Of a DNA stretch of 44,111 bases, positions 1-8,055 are shown in pieces; positions within the stretch are counted from its first letter, which is position 1, and every line of letters starts with the position of its first letter. This DNA is from Ignavibacteriales bacterium. GTDB lineage: Bacteria; Bacteroidota; Ignavibacteria; Ignavibacteriales; Melioribacteraceae. The notes below the pieces were generated by a model. The model did not search any database, was not told the DNA's origin, and saw only the letters and a program-made list of their open reading frames with translations. The position numbers and the translations under genes are program-made. The stretch spans positions 1 through 44,111 of the forward strand of contig JAFGPR010000104.1 of NCBI GenBank assembly GCA_016936095.1, in the 5' to 3' direction.

Positions 1-1719
1 AAGACTTTACTCGAGAGAATACTAGACTCTGTTACTAAAAATGATATCAATAAAATAGTAATAGTAATTGGTTATAAAGGTGAAAATGTTGTTAAGCTTA
101 TAGGTGATAGATATAATAATACACCCGTAGAATATGTGAATAATAAAATATATGATAAAACAAATAATATATATTCATTATATCTTGCTAAAGATTATTT
201 AACATCAGATGATTCGATATTGTTTGAGAGTGATTTGGTGTTTGAGGATAAAATTGTATCAAATCTTTTAAGCAATCCATTCCCAAATCTTGCAGTCGTC
301 GCGAAGTTTGAACCTTGGATGGATGGAACAGTTACAACTATTGATGATGATAATTTGATAACTGGATTTATTCCTAAATCACAAATGAAATATAAACGGG
401 TAGATAAATATTATAAAACAGTGAACATTTACAAACTATCAAAAGAATTTTGTGAAAAATCTTTTGTCCCATTTCTTACAGCATATACAAGATCAATGGG
501 TGATAATGAATATTATGAGCAAGTGCTACGGGTAATTACATTTATTGAAAAGCAATCACTTAAAGCTTATCCTCTAACAGACGAAATATGGTATGAAATT
601 GATGATATTCAAGATTTAAATACTGCAGAGCTTCTTTTGGCGGATGAAGATAAAGTATTGGAATTATATCAGAAGAGATGGGGAGGATATTGGCGTTTTC
701 CCAAACTGCTCGATTTTTGTTATTTAGTGAATCCATATTTTCCTACAAAAGAAATGGAATTAGAAATAATGCGTAGTTTCTCCCATTTACTGCATAGCTA
801 TCCATCTGGTATAAATGTACAAAATCTTTTAGCTGCAAAAATGTTTGATTTAGATCAAGAAAATATTGTTGTTGGTAATGGTGCCGCTGAATTGATCAGA
901 TCTTTAATGAATAATTTAGATGGTACATTTGGAATTTCTTCTCCGACATTTCAGGAATATCCTAATAGATTACAGAAAGAAAGAGTAAAGTATTTTAAAC
1001 CATTTATAATTTCAAATAGTCCATTTTATGGATTTAAAGAACTTGAGATGATAAGCAAGGAAGTAGATAATGTAATCTTAATAAATCCCGATAATCCATC
1101 TGGCAATCTCGTCCGGAAAAATGATGTAATTCGATTAATTGAAAACTTGAAAAAACAGAATAAGCGACTTATTCTTGATGAATCATTTATGGACTTTGCC
1201 GAAAATTCAAGTGACGAATCTTTACTGAACTATGATTTGGTTAAGAAATATAACAATCTCATTATTGTTAAAAGTATAAGCAAAAGTTATGGTATTCCAG
1301 GATTTAGATTAGGAGTAATCATATCTAGCGATTTGGAAGTCATTTCTAAAACCAAAGGTGATGTTTCAATTTGGAATATCAATTCTTTTGGAGAATACTT
1401 CATGCAAATCTTTGGCAAGTATCAAAAAGATTATATTAATTCGTGTAAATTGATTCGTGCTGAAAGGGATAGTTTCTTTGAAAAATTAAAGTGCATAAAA
1501 TTTTTAGAAGTATTTCCTTCCCATGCAAATTATTTTTTATGCAGGGTAAAAGAAAAGTTCACTGCGACAGAATTAACAAAGTTATTACTGACTAAACATA
1601 ATATTTTTATTAAAGATTTAACCAATAAACCCGGACTAGAAAAAGGAGAATTTATTCGTATTGCAGTTAGGAATACATCCGATAACAATACTTTAATAAA
1701 TATTCTTTTAGCTTTATAA
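1..1719 (+). CDS. LicC/PntC-like cytidylyltransferase fused to class I/II aminotransferase (5' partial)
   Basis: The reading frame is open from base 1, so the N-terminus, including the nucleotide-binding GxG loop, lies outside the window; 572 residues are visible. The GTG at 136 is internal, because nucleotidyltransferase sequence (KIVIVIGYKGE) lies upstream of it in frame. Visible residues 1 to about 210 resemble choline-phosphate/aminoethylphosphonate cytidylyltransferases (NNIYSLYLA, FESDLVFED, WYEIDDIQDL). From about 225 to the end it is a HisC/CobD-like PLP aminotransferase: VVGNGAAEL, NPDNPSGN, LILDESF, and the PLP lysine in SISKSYG (codon at 1282). The likely role is to make and activate with CTP a small amino-alcohol phosphate or aminophosphonate such as 2-aminoethylphosphonate. 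A CDP-alcohol transferase lies 305 bases downstream, which fits transfer of the activated group to a lipid. Known PntC enzymes support the first half; the actual substrate is inference. A threonine- or serine-phosphate decarboxylase activity of the second half is an alternative. Confidence 0.8.
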   Translation, partial: KTLLERILDSVTKNDINKIVIVIGYKGENVVKLIGDRYNNTPVEYVNNKIYDKTNNIYSLYLAKDYLTSDDSILFESDLVFEDKIVSNLLSNPFPNLAVVAKFEPWMDGTVTTIDDDNLITGFIPKSQMKYKRVDKYYKTVNIYKLSKEFCEKSFVPFLTAYTRSMGDNEYYEQVLRVITFIEKQSLKAYPLTDEIWYEIDDIQDLNTAELLLADEDKVLELYQKRWGGYWRFPKLLDFCYLVNPYFPTKEMELEIMRSFSHLLHSYPSGINVQNLLAAKMFDLDQENIVVGNGAAELIRSLMNNLDGTFGISSPTFQEYPNRLQKERVKYFKPFIISNSPFYGFKELEMISKEVDNVILINPDNPSGNLVRKNDVIRLIENLKKQNKRLILDESFMDFAENSSDESLLNYDLVKKYNNLIIVKSISKSYGIPGFRLGVIISSDLEVISKTKGDVSIWNINSFGEYFMQIFGKYQKDYINSCKLIRAERDSFFEKLKCIKFLEVFPSHANYFLCRVKEKFTATELTKLLLTKHNIFIKDLTNKPGLEKGEFIRIAVRNTSDNNTLINILLAL

Positions 1720-1723
1720 GAAA

Positions 1724-2023
1724 ATGAGCGGATTACGTATATTAAATATTTTATTATTTATTATTCTCTTGGGGATATTTTTTTTAATTCTGGGTATAAT
1801 TACAAGCGGTGTTTTTTTCACTGAAACATCAGCAAATGAATTTAGAGTAATTGGAACAGTACTTATTGGAGCTTTGGTTGGCGCTATTGTAGGTGTTTCA
1901 ATATCTTTATTTTTTTCTTTCTTTTTGAAAGAAGAAACAATGTTTAAAATTTCGTTTATTAGTTTAGTTGGATGTTTAGTATTAATTATTTTATTAAAAT
2001 TGACAAATATGAAAGCTTTTTGA
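1724..2023 (+). CDS. small membrane protein, unknown function
   Basis: A 99-residue protein with three predicted membrane segments, at about residues 7-28, 41-67 and 75-93, separated by short polar stretches (FTETSANEF, KEETMF). It starts 4 bases after the fusion gene stops and ends with TGA one base before the next ATG, so it is almost certainly co-translated with both neighbours. I do not recognise a family. The position between a head-group activating enzyme and a CDP-alcohol transferase suggests a membrane accessory role in the same lipid pathway, but that is context only. The overlapping minus-strand frame is a shadow. Confidence 0.65.
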   Translation: MSGLRILNILLFIILLGIFFLILGIITSGVFFTETSANEFRVIGTVLIGALVGAIVGVSISLFFSFFLKEETMFKISFISLVGCLVLIILLKLTNMKAF

Positions 2024-2024
2024 T

Positions 2025-2912
2025 ATGAATATAGTAAAGCAATATATTGCCTCACTTAAAAATATAGAAATTGAAGAAGTTGCTGATCTCATATTCTTCA
2101 GACCAATCGCAATTTTTTTTGTAAAAGTATTTTATTTATTGCCTATTACACCAAATCAAATCAGTTTTATCTCCATGCTTTTTGGAATATCTTCGGGAGT
2201 ATTTTTAGCTCAAGGTACGAAAGAAAGCTTTTTAATCGGGGGTATATTAGTTCTTCTGGCTCAAGTAATTGACTGCTGCGATGGAATGATCGCACGCTTG
2301 AAAAAGAATGGAACTAAAACAGGAAGAATAGTTGACGGAACTGTTGATTATATTACAACAATTTCTATTTATGTGGGTTTAGGAATTGGACTGACTAAAT
2401 TAGTAGATGAAAAGGTTATTGATTTACCGATGCATGCTTGGTTGTTAGTTCTTTTATATGGAGTCTTTAATTTTATTCATGCAATATTCACAGACAAATA
2501 CAGAAACAGATTTGAATCTTATGTCTATAAAAAATCTCTAGATCCTGAATCTCAAATAAAAGAATTTGAAGATGAACTTGGAAGGCTTAAAAATATTAAG
2601 GGGAATTATCTAGATAAATTTTTAATAAGTGCATACCTTAAATATACAAAAATCCAATCTGGAAAAACGAAAAAAGAAATATTTGATTATGATACTCATA
2701 AATATGCTAAAGCAAATCGAGTGATGGTACTTCTTTGGAATTTTATTGGCCCCTCAGAACATATTTTTGTATTCGGAATATCTATGATTTTATTTCAACA
2801 AATGATATTTTTCTACTTTATGGTAATCTTTTCAAACGTTTGGTTAGTAATTTTATTAATAATTCAACTTATAATTGATAAGAAATTGAAAAAATATCAG
2901 ATAAGTGTTTAA
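2025..2912 (+). CDS. CDP-alcohol phosphatidyltransferase family membrane enzyme
   Basis: A 295-residue integral membrane protein with the complete family signature D-x2-D-G-x2-A-R-x8-G-x3-D-x3-D at residues 83-108 (D83, D86, G87, A90, R91, G100, D104, D108), which binds metal and the CDP-activated substrate. Hydrophobic segments lie at about 25-65, 70-82, 110-160 and in the last 60 residues. A charged cytoplasmic stretch sits at about 170-225. Enzymes of this fold move a phospho-alcohol (or phosphonate) between CMP and an alcohol or lipid acceptor. The ATG lies one base after the stop of the small membrane gene. With the upstream cytidylyltransferase fusion it probably forms a head-group attachment pathway. 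Whether it uses a CDP-lipid or a CDP-head group cannot be read from the sequence; the upstream activating enzyme favours CMP-activated head group plus lipid acceptor. Confidence 0.85.
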   Translation: MNIVKQYIASLKNIEIEEVADLIFFRPIAIFFVKVFYLLPITPNQISFISMLFGISSGVFLAQGTKESFLIGGILVLLAQVIDCCDGMIARLKKNGTKTGRIVDGTVDYITTISIYVGLGIGLTKLVDEKVIDLPMHAWLLVLLYGVFNFIHAIFTDKYRNRFESYVYKKSLDPESQIKEFEDELGRLKNIKGNYLDKFLISAYLKYTKIQSGKTKKEIFDYDTHKYAKANRVMVLLWNFIGPSEHIFVFGISMILFQQMIFFYFMVIFSNVWLVILLIIQLIIDKKLKKYQISV

Positions 2913-2983
2913 TTTAAACTTATATAAAAAAGCAACTTATACATAAATTTCATAATCTTCTATAAATATTAGTTTGTAATTTT

Positions 2984-2991
2984 TATATTTG
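2984..2991 (+). promoter_or_regulatory. candidate Bacteroidota -7 promoter element
   Basis: TATATTTG matches the Bacteroidota TAnnTTTG consensus and lies 30 bases before the ATG at 3022. No TTTG is found at the expected -33 distance, so only one half of the promoter is supported. It would drive the T9SS-secreted protein gene. Confidence 0.4.
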
Positions 2992-3021
2992 CAATGTTAA
3001 TTTTGAATCAATAAAGAAAGT

Positions 3022-4695
3022 ATGAAAAAACTCATTTTACTCTTTTTAATTTGCTTAATTTCTATTTCTTATGCTCAGGAAAATCCAGTTTATTTCAAAG
3101 CATACTACCCAGAATTTATTCCTGTTAATACAAATTTTGATATATCTATAGTTAGTAGAATTCAGTATACAAATGCTGATAGAGTAATTTTTTATATTCT
3201 AACGGATGATGCGACAAATCTGGAAAGTGTATTATTCAAAAATCTTAAAATTAATAAGCAGGTTAAACATCAGATTGTCACATATAAAAAAAGATCAGAA
3301 AAATGTTATTCATTCTATTTTGATTTAAAAGATACTACTTATGACCTTTCTAGAACATTTCAATTATTACTAAATCTTTCTTCCAGAACTTTAGATAATG
3401 GAAATATTTCATTTGCTATAGAAATTGAGGAAGAGAATGATTCTATTGTGTCTTCAATATCTTCATTTGATAAAAATGGGAGCTCGTTACCTACAATTAA
3501 ATTAAATTATTATACTCCTCAATCTATTGCTGGCAGTTTATTACAGGTCGAAAAAAATGGTTTTTTAAAATTAAATTTTAATAATAAAGAAAATATCAAT
3601 AATCTTCTACTAAGTTTTTGGTGCAATCCGCCCATATTTTCTAGATCATTTTTTAATATTACAAACTCGCAGACAAATGAAACTATTATTAATCTTTCCT
3701 CAAATGAATTTCAAACTATCACTTCAAATGAACCTGAAGGATATAAACTTAATGCAAATCAAATTATAAGCAAAAACACATGGATTCATTTTTCGTTATT
3801 TTTCAATACTTCTAATAAAAAAATAGAGGTTTATGCAAATGACAAAATATTATTTACAATTCCTCTTGAACTAAACTTAAATTTAAGTAATTTAGAATTT
3901 GAATTTGTTAATAATGAAGATGAAAAACTTCAAATAGATTTATTGAAAATTTGGAAATTTGAAAATTCTCTCGAACAAATTTTTTTGAACAAACACTATA
4001 ATTCATTTCAAGCAGATAGTTCAAAATTATTATTTGATTTAAATTTTGACAGCGAAATTTCATTTAATAATAATTCAAACGGAAAAACATTTATTCTTAA
4101 AGCGGAAAGAACTAAAATATCCAAATCTGATGCACCGATATTTTCCAAAGCGCCTGAATTAAATGTAAATATTTACGAGAACTATTATCAACTGGAATGG
4201 AAAGTGTTGGATTTAAATAGTGCAGTACGAATTATGGTAGAAAAATCTACTGATGGTAAATCATATAAGGAAATTGGACAGGTATTTGTTTCAAAAAATA
4301 AAGAAGAAATTTATAATTTCGTTGATGCAAAAACTCTTGAGGATAATATAATTTACTATAGAATTTGTCAGATAAACAATGATGGCAGTAAAACTTATTC
4401 AGCACAAATGAAGATCGGCCAAGGTGAAAAGAAAAAATTTATCCTTCGCCAAAATTACCCAAACCCTTTTAATCCTATTACAACAATATATGTTGAAATA
4501 ATCGAGAGCACAGAGATAGAATTATCAATTTATAATTTATCAGGTAAAAAAATAAGTACTCTTCATAAGGGAACTCTTGGTGCAGGTAATCATGGTTTTA
4601 AATTTGATGGCTCAAACTTACCTTCTGGAATTTATCTTTATGAAATAAAATCTCCGACGGCATCAGTTGTCCAAAAAATGATACTAGCAAAATAA
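3022..4695 (+). CDS. secreted LamG-like protein with T9SS C-terminal sorting domain
   Basis: A 557-residue exported protein. A signal peptide occupies residues 1-18, with a KK charged start, a hydrophobic core and SYAQE at the cleavage region. Residues about 175-320 look like a concanavalin/LamG-type beta sandwich (FLKLNFNN, SFWCNPP, WIHFSLFFNTSNKKIEVYAND). Residues about 375-465 look like a fibronectin-III-like repeat (YYQLEWKVLD ... IIYYRICQI). The last 80 or so residues are a type IX secretion sorting domain (LRQNYPNPFNPITTI, SGIYLYEIKS), which routes proteins across the outer membrane for release or surface anchoring. No catalytic motif is visible, so it may bind carbohydrate or serve structurally. 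It is a lone gene with its own candidate promoter and a possible terminator after it. The sorting domain is certain; the LamG call is by pattern only. Confidence 0.8.
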   Translation: MKKLILLFLICLISISYAQENPVYFKAYYPEFIPVNTNFDISIVSRIQYTNADRVIFYILTDDATNLESVLFKNLKINKQVKHQIVTYKKRSEKCYSFYFDLKDTTYDLSRTFQLLLNLSSRTLDNGNISFAIEIEEENDSIVSSISSFDKNGSSLPTIKLNYYTPQSIAGSLLQVEKNGFLKLNFNNKENINNLLLSFWCNPPIFSRSFFNITNSQTNETIINLSSNEFQTITSNEPEGYKLNANQIISKNTWIHFSLFFNTSNKKIEVYANDKILFTIPLELNLNLSNLEFEFVNNEDEKLQIDLLKIWKFENSLEQIFLNKHYNSFQADSSKLLFDLNFDSEISFNNNSNGKTFILKAERTKISKSDAPIFSKAPELNVNIYENYYQLEWKVLDLNSAVRIMVEKSTDGKSYKEIGQVFVSKNKEEIYNFVDAKTLEDNIIYYRICQINNDGSKTYSAQMKIGQGEKKKFILRQNYPNPFNPITTIYVEIIESTEIELSIYNLSGKKISTLHKGTLGAGNHGFKFDGSNLPSGIYLYEIKSPTASVVQKMILAK

Positions 4696-4726
4696 ATTCT
4701 TCAGTTATTTTTAACTTACTAGTTAC

Positions 4727-4749
4727 ACTTAAAAAAATTTTTTTTAAGT
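4727..4749. terminator. AT-only palindrome, possible weak terminator
   Basis: ACTTAAAAAAA and TTTTTTTAAGT form a perfect inverted repeat around one central T, 31 bases after the secreted-protein stop codon. The stem is A/T-rich and the run of T sits inside the palindrome, so terminator activity is possible but weakly supported. Confidence 0.3.
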
Positions 4750-4819
4750 TGAAAATATAAAATTAAAATTCTATTATTAATTACTAATTATAAAAATATT
4801 TAATAATTAAGGAGTTTTT

Positions 4820-6070
4820 ATGTTTGATACAAATTATAACTTCACAGTGGTTGACAGATTTTTAAAATTCGTCAAATACGACACACAATCAAATGAGGAA
4901 GAAACACGATTCCCCAGTACGGAAAAACAATTAGTTCTTTTAAAAGACTTGGTCAAAGAATTGCAAGAAATTGGCCTAAAGGATGCTGAAATTGACCAGT
5001 ATGGATATGTCTACGCAACCCTACCTTCTAACACAACAAAAGATGTCCCAGTTATTGGATTTATGTCACACGCAGATACTTCTCCTGCCGTTAGCGGTGA
5101 AAATGTTAATCCGATTATCCATAAAAATTATCAAGGAGGTGATATTGTATTACCCAAAGATAAAACTAAAATAATCAAGTTTGATGAAAATCCTGATTTG
5201 AAAGATATGATTGGTTATGATATTATAACAACAGATGGAACAACACTATTGGGTGCAGATGATAAAGCTGGTATTGCTGCGATAATCGATGCCATGAATT
5301 ATTTGATTAAACATCCAGAGATAAAACATGGAACAATTCGCGTATGTTTTTCTCCTGATGAAGAAGTGGCACGTGGCACCGAACATTTTGACGTACCAAA
5401 ATTTAATGCTAAATATGCTTATACAGTTGATGGTGGACAAAAAGGTGAAATTGAAACCGAAACTTTCTGTGCTGATATGGTTGTTTTGAAATTTATCGGT
5501 AGGAATGTTCATCCTGGTTATGCAAAAAATAAAATGGTAAATTCCATTAAAGTTGCCTCTTATTTTATAGATAATTTACCGAAAGATAAATTATCACCCG
5601 AAACGACTGAAAAACGCGAAGGCTTTGTTCATTGTGTTAATTTCCAAGGAACTGAAGAAAGTACAACATTAAAAATAATTATTAGAGATTTTATTGCAGA
5701 TAAATTAAAAGAGTATGAAGATTTCGTTGAAGGAATCGCAAAGAAAACAATTGAAGCATTCCCCGGAGCTACTTACGAATTTGAAGTTAAAGAACAATAC
5801 CGTAATATGAAATATGTTTTAGACGAACATCCTCAAGTTGAACAATATGCCGTTGAAGCGATGGAACGTATTGGTATTACTCCAATAAAATCGGCTATTA
5901 GGGGTGGCACTGACGGTGCTCGCTTAAGTTTTCAAGGATTACCCACACCCAATCTTTTTGCAGGTGGCCATAACTTCCATTCAATTCTTGAATGGGTTGC
6001 AATTCAAGATATGCAAGAGTCAGTAAAAACTATCGTTGAAATTATACGGGTCTGGGAAGAAAAGTCCTAA
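4820..6070 (+). CDS. pepT: peptidase T (tripeptide aminopeptidase, M20B)
   Basis: A 416-residue cytoplasmic zinc aminopeptidase that removes the N-terminal residue from tripeptides. Dinuclear metal ligands and catalytic residues are visible in order: SHADTSP (His, Asp), LLGADDKAG (bridging Asp), SPDEEVARG (Glu pair), YTVDGG (Asp) and HNFHSILE (His). Length and N-terminus (TVVDRFLKFVKYDTQS) are normal for the family. The ATG at 4820 has a strong AGGAG ribosome binding site 6 bases before it (4811-4815 in TTAAGGAGTTTTT). It stands alone between a weak AT palindrome and a good bidirectional terminator, so it is probably a single-gene transcript. Confidence 0.95.
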   Translation: MFDTNYNFTVVDRFLKFVKYDTQSNEEETRFPSTEKQLVLLKDLVKELQEIGLKDAEIDQYGYVYATLPSNTTKDVPVIGFMSHADTSPAVSGENVNPIIHKNYQGGDIVLPKDKTKIIKFDENPDLKDMIGYDIITTDGTTLLGADDKAGIAAIIDAMNYLIKHPEIKHGTIRVCFSPDEEVARGTEHFDVPKFNAKYAYTVDGGQKGEIETETFCADMVVLKFIGRNVHPGYAKNKMVNSIKVASYFIDNLPKDKLSPETTEKREGFVHCVNFQGTEESTTLKIIIRDFIADKLKEYEDFVEGIAKKTIEAFPGATYEFEVKEQYRNMKYVLDEHPQVEQYAVEAMERIGITPIKSAIRGGTDGARLSFQGLPTPNLFAGGHNFHSILEWVAIQDMQESVKTIVEIIRVWEEKS

Positions 6071-6085
6071 AGTAACTTTGTAATT

Positions 6086-6122
6086 AAAGCTGATAATTTT
6101 TCTATATTTTGTTATCAGCTTT
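6086..6122. terminator. rho-independent terminator between pepT and epimerase gene
   Basis: AAAGCTGATAA (6086-6096) and TTATCAGCTTT (6112-6122) form an 11-bp perfect stem with a 15-base loop, followed by a T run (6120-6126). It ends the pepT transcript. On the other strand the stem is followed by TTAATTAC, a weaker tail, so it may also serve the convergent epimerase gene. Confidence 0.8.
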
Positions 6123-6129
6123 TTTTATT

Positions 6130-7167
6130 TTAAAAAAACAATTTTGCAAGCTTCAGTATACCTTGACTCCAAGGTACTCGATGTGAAATTCCTTTCTGTT
6201 GGTTAAACGATTCAAGATTATCCAAATACCATTTGTAGTTTCTTATTAGTGCATCTTTATTAGAATACTTGGGAGTAAAGCCTAATACTTTTTCCGCTTT
6301 CTCGATTGAGACAAATGAATCTTTTGAAGCAGTTTCATAGATCCATTTATAGAGAGGAGATAATCTTAACTTCTCAAGAATTTTCAATGTGATGATAATT
6401 GGTTTTTCAGGTAAAGAGATAATTCGCTTTCCAAAACCAGCATAATCTAAAACCGCTTGATAATCCCGTTTGATGGTTGTAAACTCCTTTGCTCCGATAT
6501 TGAAAACATCATTAACATTTTTTTCATCCAGTTCTACACATTTATAAATTGCTTCACATAAATCTTCAACATCAAGGAGTTGATATTGATTATTCCCTTT
6601 TCCAATCACTGGAAAGTTCTTTTTATCTTTAGCCCAATCGTAAAGCATTGCAAACACACCTAATCTTTCCGGTCCTATGAAAGATTTAGGTCTGATAATC
6701 GTCGTACACATTCCTCTTGCTTTTGCTTTGAGACATTCTTCTTCTGCCTTTATTTTTGCAACTCCATAAGGTCCTACACCAACTAATTTATCATTCTCAT
6801 AAATGGGATGACGGTCTGGTATCCCATAGACAGCCGTTGATGAAATGTGAATAAATCTTTTAACTTTATTTTTCTCAGCAACTTCAACTAAAATTCTAGT
6901 GCCATTTACATCTGTTGAGATAATTTCTTCAGGAGTGTAAAGTGGTAGGGCCGCTGCAGCGTGGACAACAATGTCAATATTCTCAAAAGATTTTTCAACA
7001 TCACTCTGATTGCGAATATCACCTTTGAAAATTTTTATCTTATCTTTAACATCGGGGTAATTAAAATCTGCAAAATCAAGTGATACGACTTCATGTTTTT
7101 TTTTGAGAAGGTATCTTATTAAATTTATTCCTAAGAAACCCGAGCCACCAGTAACTAAGAATCTCAT
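6130..7167 (-). CDS. NAD(P)-dependent sugar epimerase/dehydratase family protein
   Basis: A 345-residue extended short-chain dehydrogenase. The Rossmann motif is VTGGSGFLG (G7, G10, G13), the active-site Tyr-Lys pair is in GPYGVAK (Y134, K138), and the upstream Ser/Thr is in HISSTAVYG (S109-T111). The C-terminal domain has the substrate-binding style of UDP-sugar epimerases (NIGAKEFTT). The family acts on nucleotide sugars or related hydroxysteroid-like substrates; the exact substrate cannot be told. It is the last gene of a minus-strand run, 35 bases after prmA, and shares a terminator region with pepT. Cytoplasmic, no signal peptide. Confidence 0.85.
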   Translation of the reverse strand: MRFLVTGGSGFLGINLIRYLLKKKHEVVSLDFADFNYPDVKDKIKIFKGDIRNQSDVEKSFENIDIVVHAAAALPLYTPEEIISTDVNGTRILVEVAEKNKVKRFIHISSTAVYGIPDRHPIYENDKLVGVGPYGVAKIKAEEECLKAKARGMCTTIIRPKSFIGPERLGVFAMLYDWAKDKKNFPVIGKGNNQYQLLDVEDLCEAIYKCVELDEKNVNDVFNIGAKEFTTIKRDYQAVLDYAGFGKRIISLPEKPIIITLKILEKLRLSPLYKWIYETASKDSFVSIEKAEKVLGFTPKYSNKDALIRNYKWYLDNLESFNQQKGISHRVPWSQGILKLAKLFF

Positions 7168-7202
7168 TTTTCTCCAAGTAAAATTTCTTTTGTAAATAAA
7201 AA

Positions 7203-8048
7203 TTATTTTTTAAAAACTATTCCTATCCATTCATCCATCTTCATTAAATCAATTTGTTTTAATCCTAATTCTGAGTAAGATTTCAAAATATCATTATAGT
7301 CTGTATCAAGCAATCCTGACAAAATCAACCTACCGTCAAACTTAAGTCTATTAAAAATCTCCTCTTTAATGTCCAATAAAATATGTTTATTGATATTTGC
7401 TACTATTAAAGAAAAATCAGTTTCATTAATTTCATTTATCTCGCCAAGTCTGATTTCAACTCTATCTTTTACAGAGTTCAAATCAACATTCTCTAGTCCG
7501 TTATCCAGACACCACTCGTCGTTATCTATTGCTATCGCTTTTGCATCAGCCATCTTTGCACATACAATAGCAAGAATACCAGTCCCACTACCAACATCTA
7601 AAACGAAATCATTTTTTCGTACATGTTTTTCAATAAGGTTAATCATAATTTTTGTTGTCTGGTGCTCACCTGTTCCAAACGACATTTTAGGATCTAGGTT
7701 AATTACTATCTGTCCTGCTTTAGCTTCATAAATTTTTGATGTTGGTTTTATGATTATTTTCTTTGTAACCTCGATTATATTGAGGGATTTTTCCCAAATT
7801 TCATTCCAATTTTTGTAAGCACATATTTCTTCCTCTACTGAATAGCTCTTTATAAGATTTTCAATCTTTAATTTTTCTAATGCGTTTTCAAAGTCTTCCT
7901 TTGAAACATTTTGTTCGGGTTTAATAAAAACTTGTAATTCATCTTCTAACTCCTGAAGCCCTGAAATATCTAATGTCCACATAACACTTGAAATTATTTC
8001 AGCATTGAATGGTTTGGTTTTAATTTTAAATAAATTATAGTATTTCAT
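7203..8048 (-). CDS. prmA: ribosomal protein L11 methyltransferase
   Basis: A 281-residue SAM-dependent methyltransferase that trimethylates lysines and the N-terminus of ribosomal protein L11. The C-terminal catalytic half has the diagnostic [11 protein letters not shown] (about residues 123-133), followed by the SAM-binding [11 protein letters not shown] and the VANINKHIL motif in place of NPPY-like variants. The shorter N-terminal half (residues 1-100) is the L11-recognition domain. Length is typical. It lies 7 bases downstream of the dacB-like gene, so the two are co-transcribed. The plus-strand frame inside it is a shadow. Confidence 0.93.
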   Translation of the reverse strand: MKYYNLFKIKTKPFNAEIISSVMWTLDISGLQELEDELQVFIKPEQNVSKEDFENALEKLKIENLIKSYSVEEEICAYKNWNEIWEKSLNIIEVTKKIIIKPTSKIYEAKAGQIVINLDPKMSFGTGEHQTTKIMINLIEKHVRKNDFVLDVGSGTGILAIVCAKMADAKAIAIDNDEWCLDNGLENVDLNSVKDRVEIRLGEINEINETDFSLIVANINKHILLDIKEEIFNRLKFDGRLILSGLLDTDYNDILKSYSELGLKQIDLMKMDEWIGIVFKK

Positions 8049-8055
8049 TATTAGA

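Noticed and set aside
136-1719. Start of the head-group fusion at GTG 136
   Set aside because: Conserved nucleotidyltransferase sequence continues in frame to base 1, so the gene begins before the window.
1714-2055. 113-residue minus-strand frame
   Set aside because: It is antisense to the small membrane gene and its operon junctions; low-complexity Lys/Ile/Thr composition and no start signal support it as a shadow.
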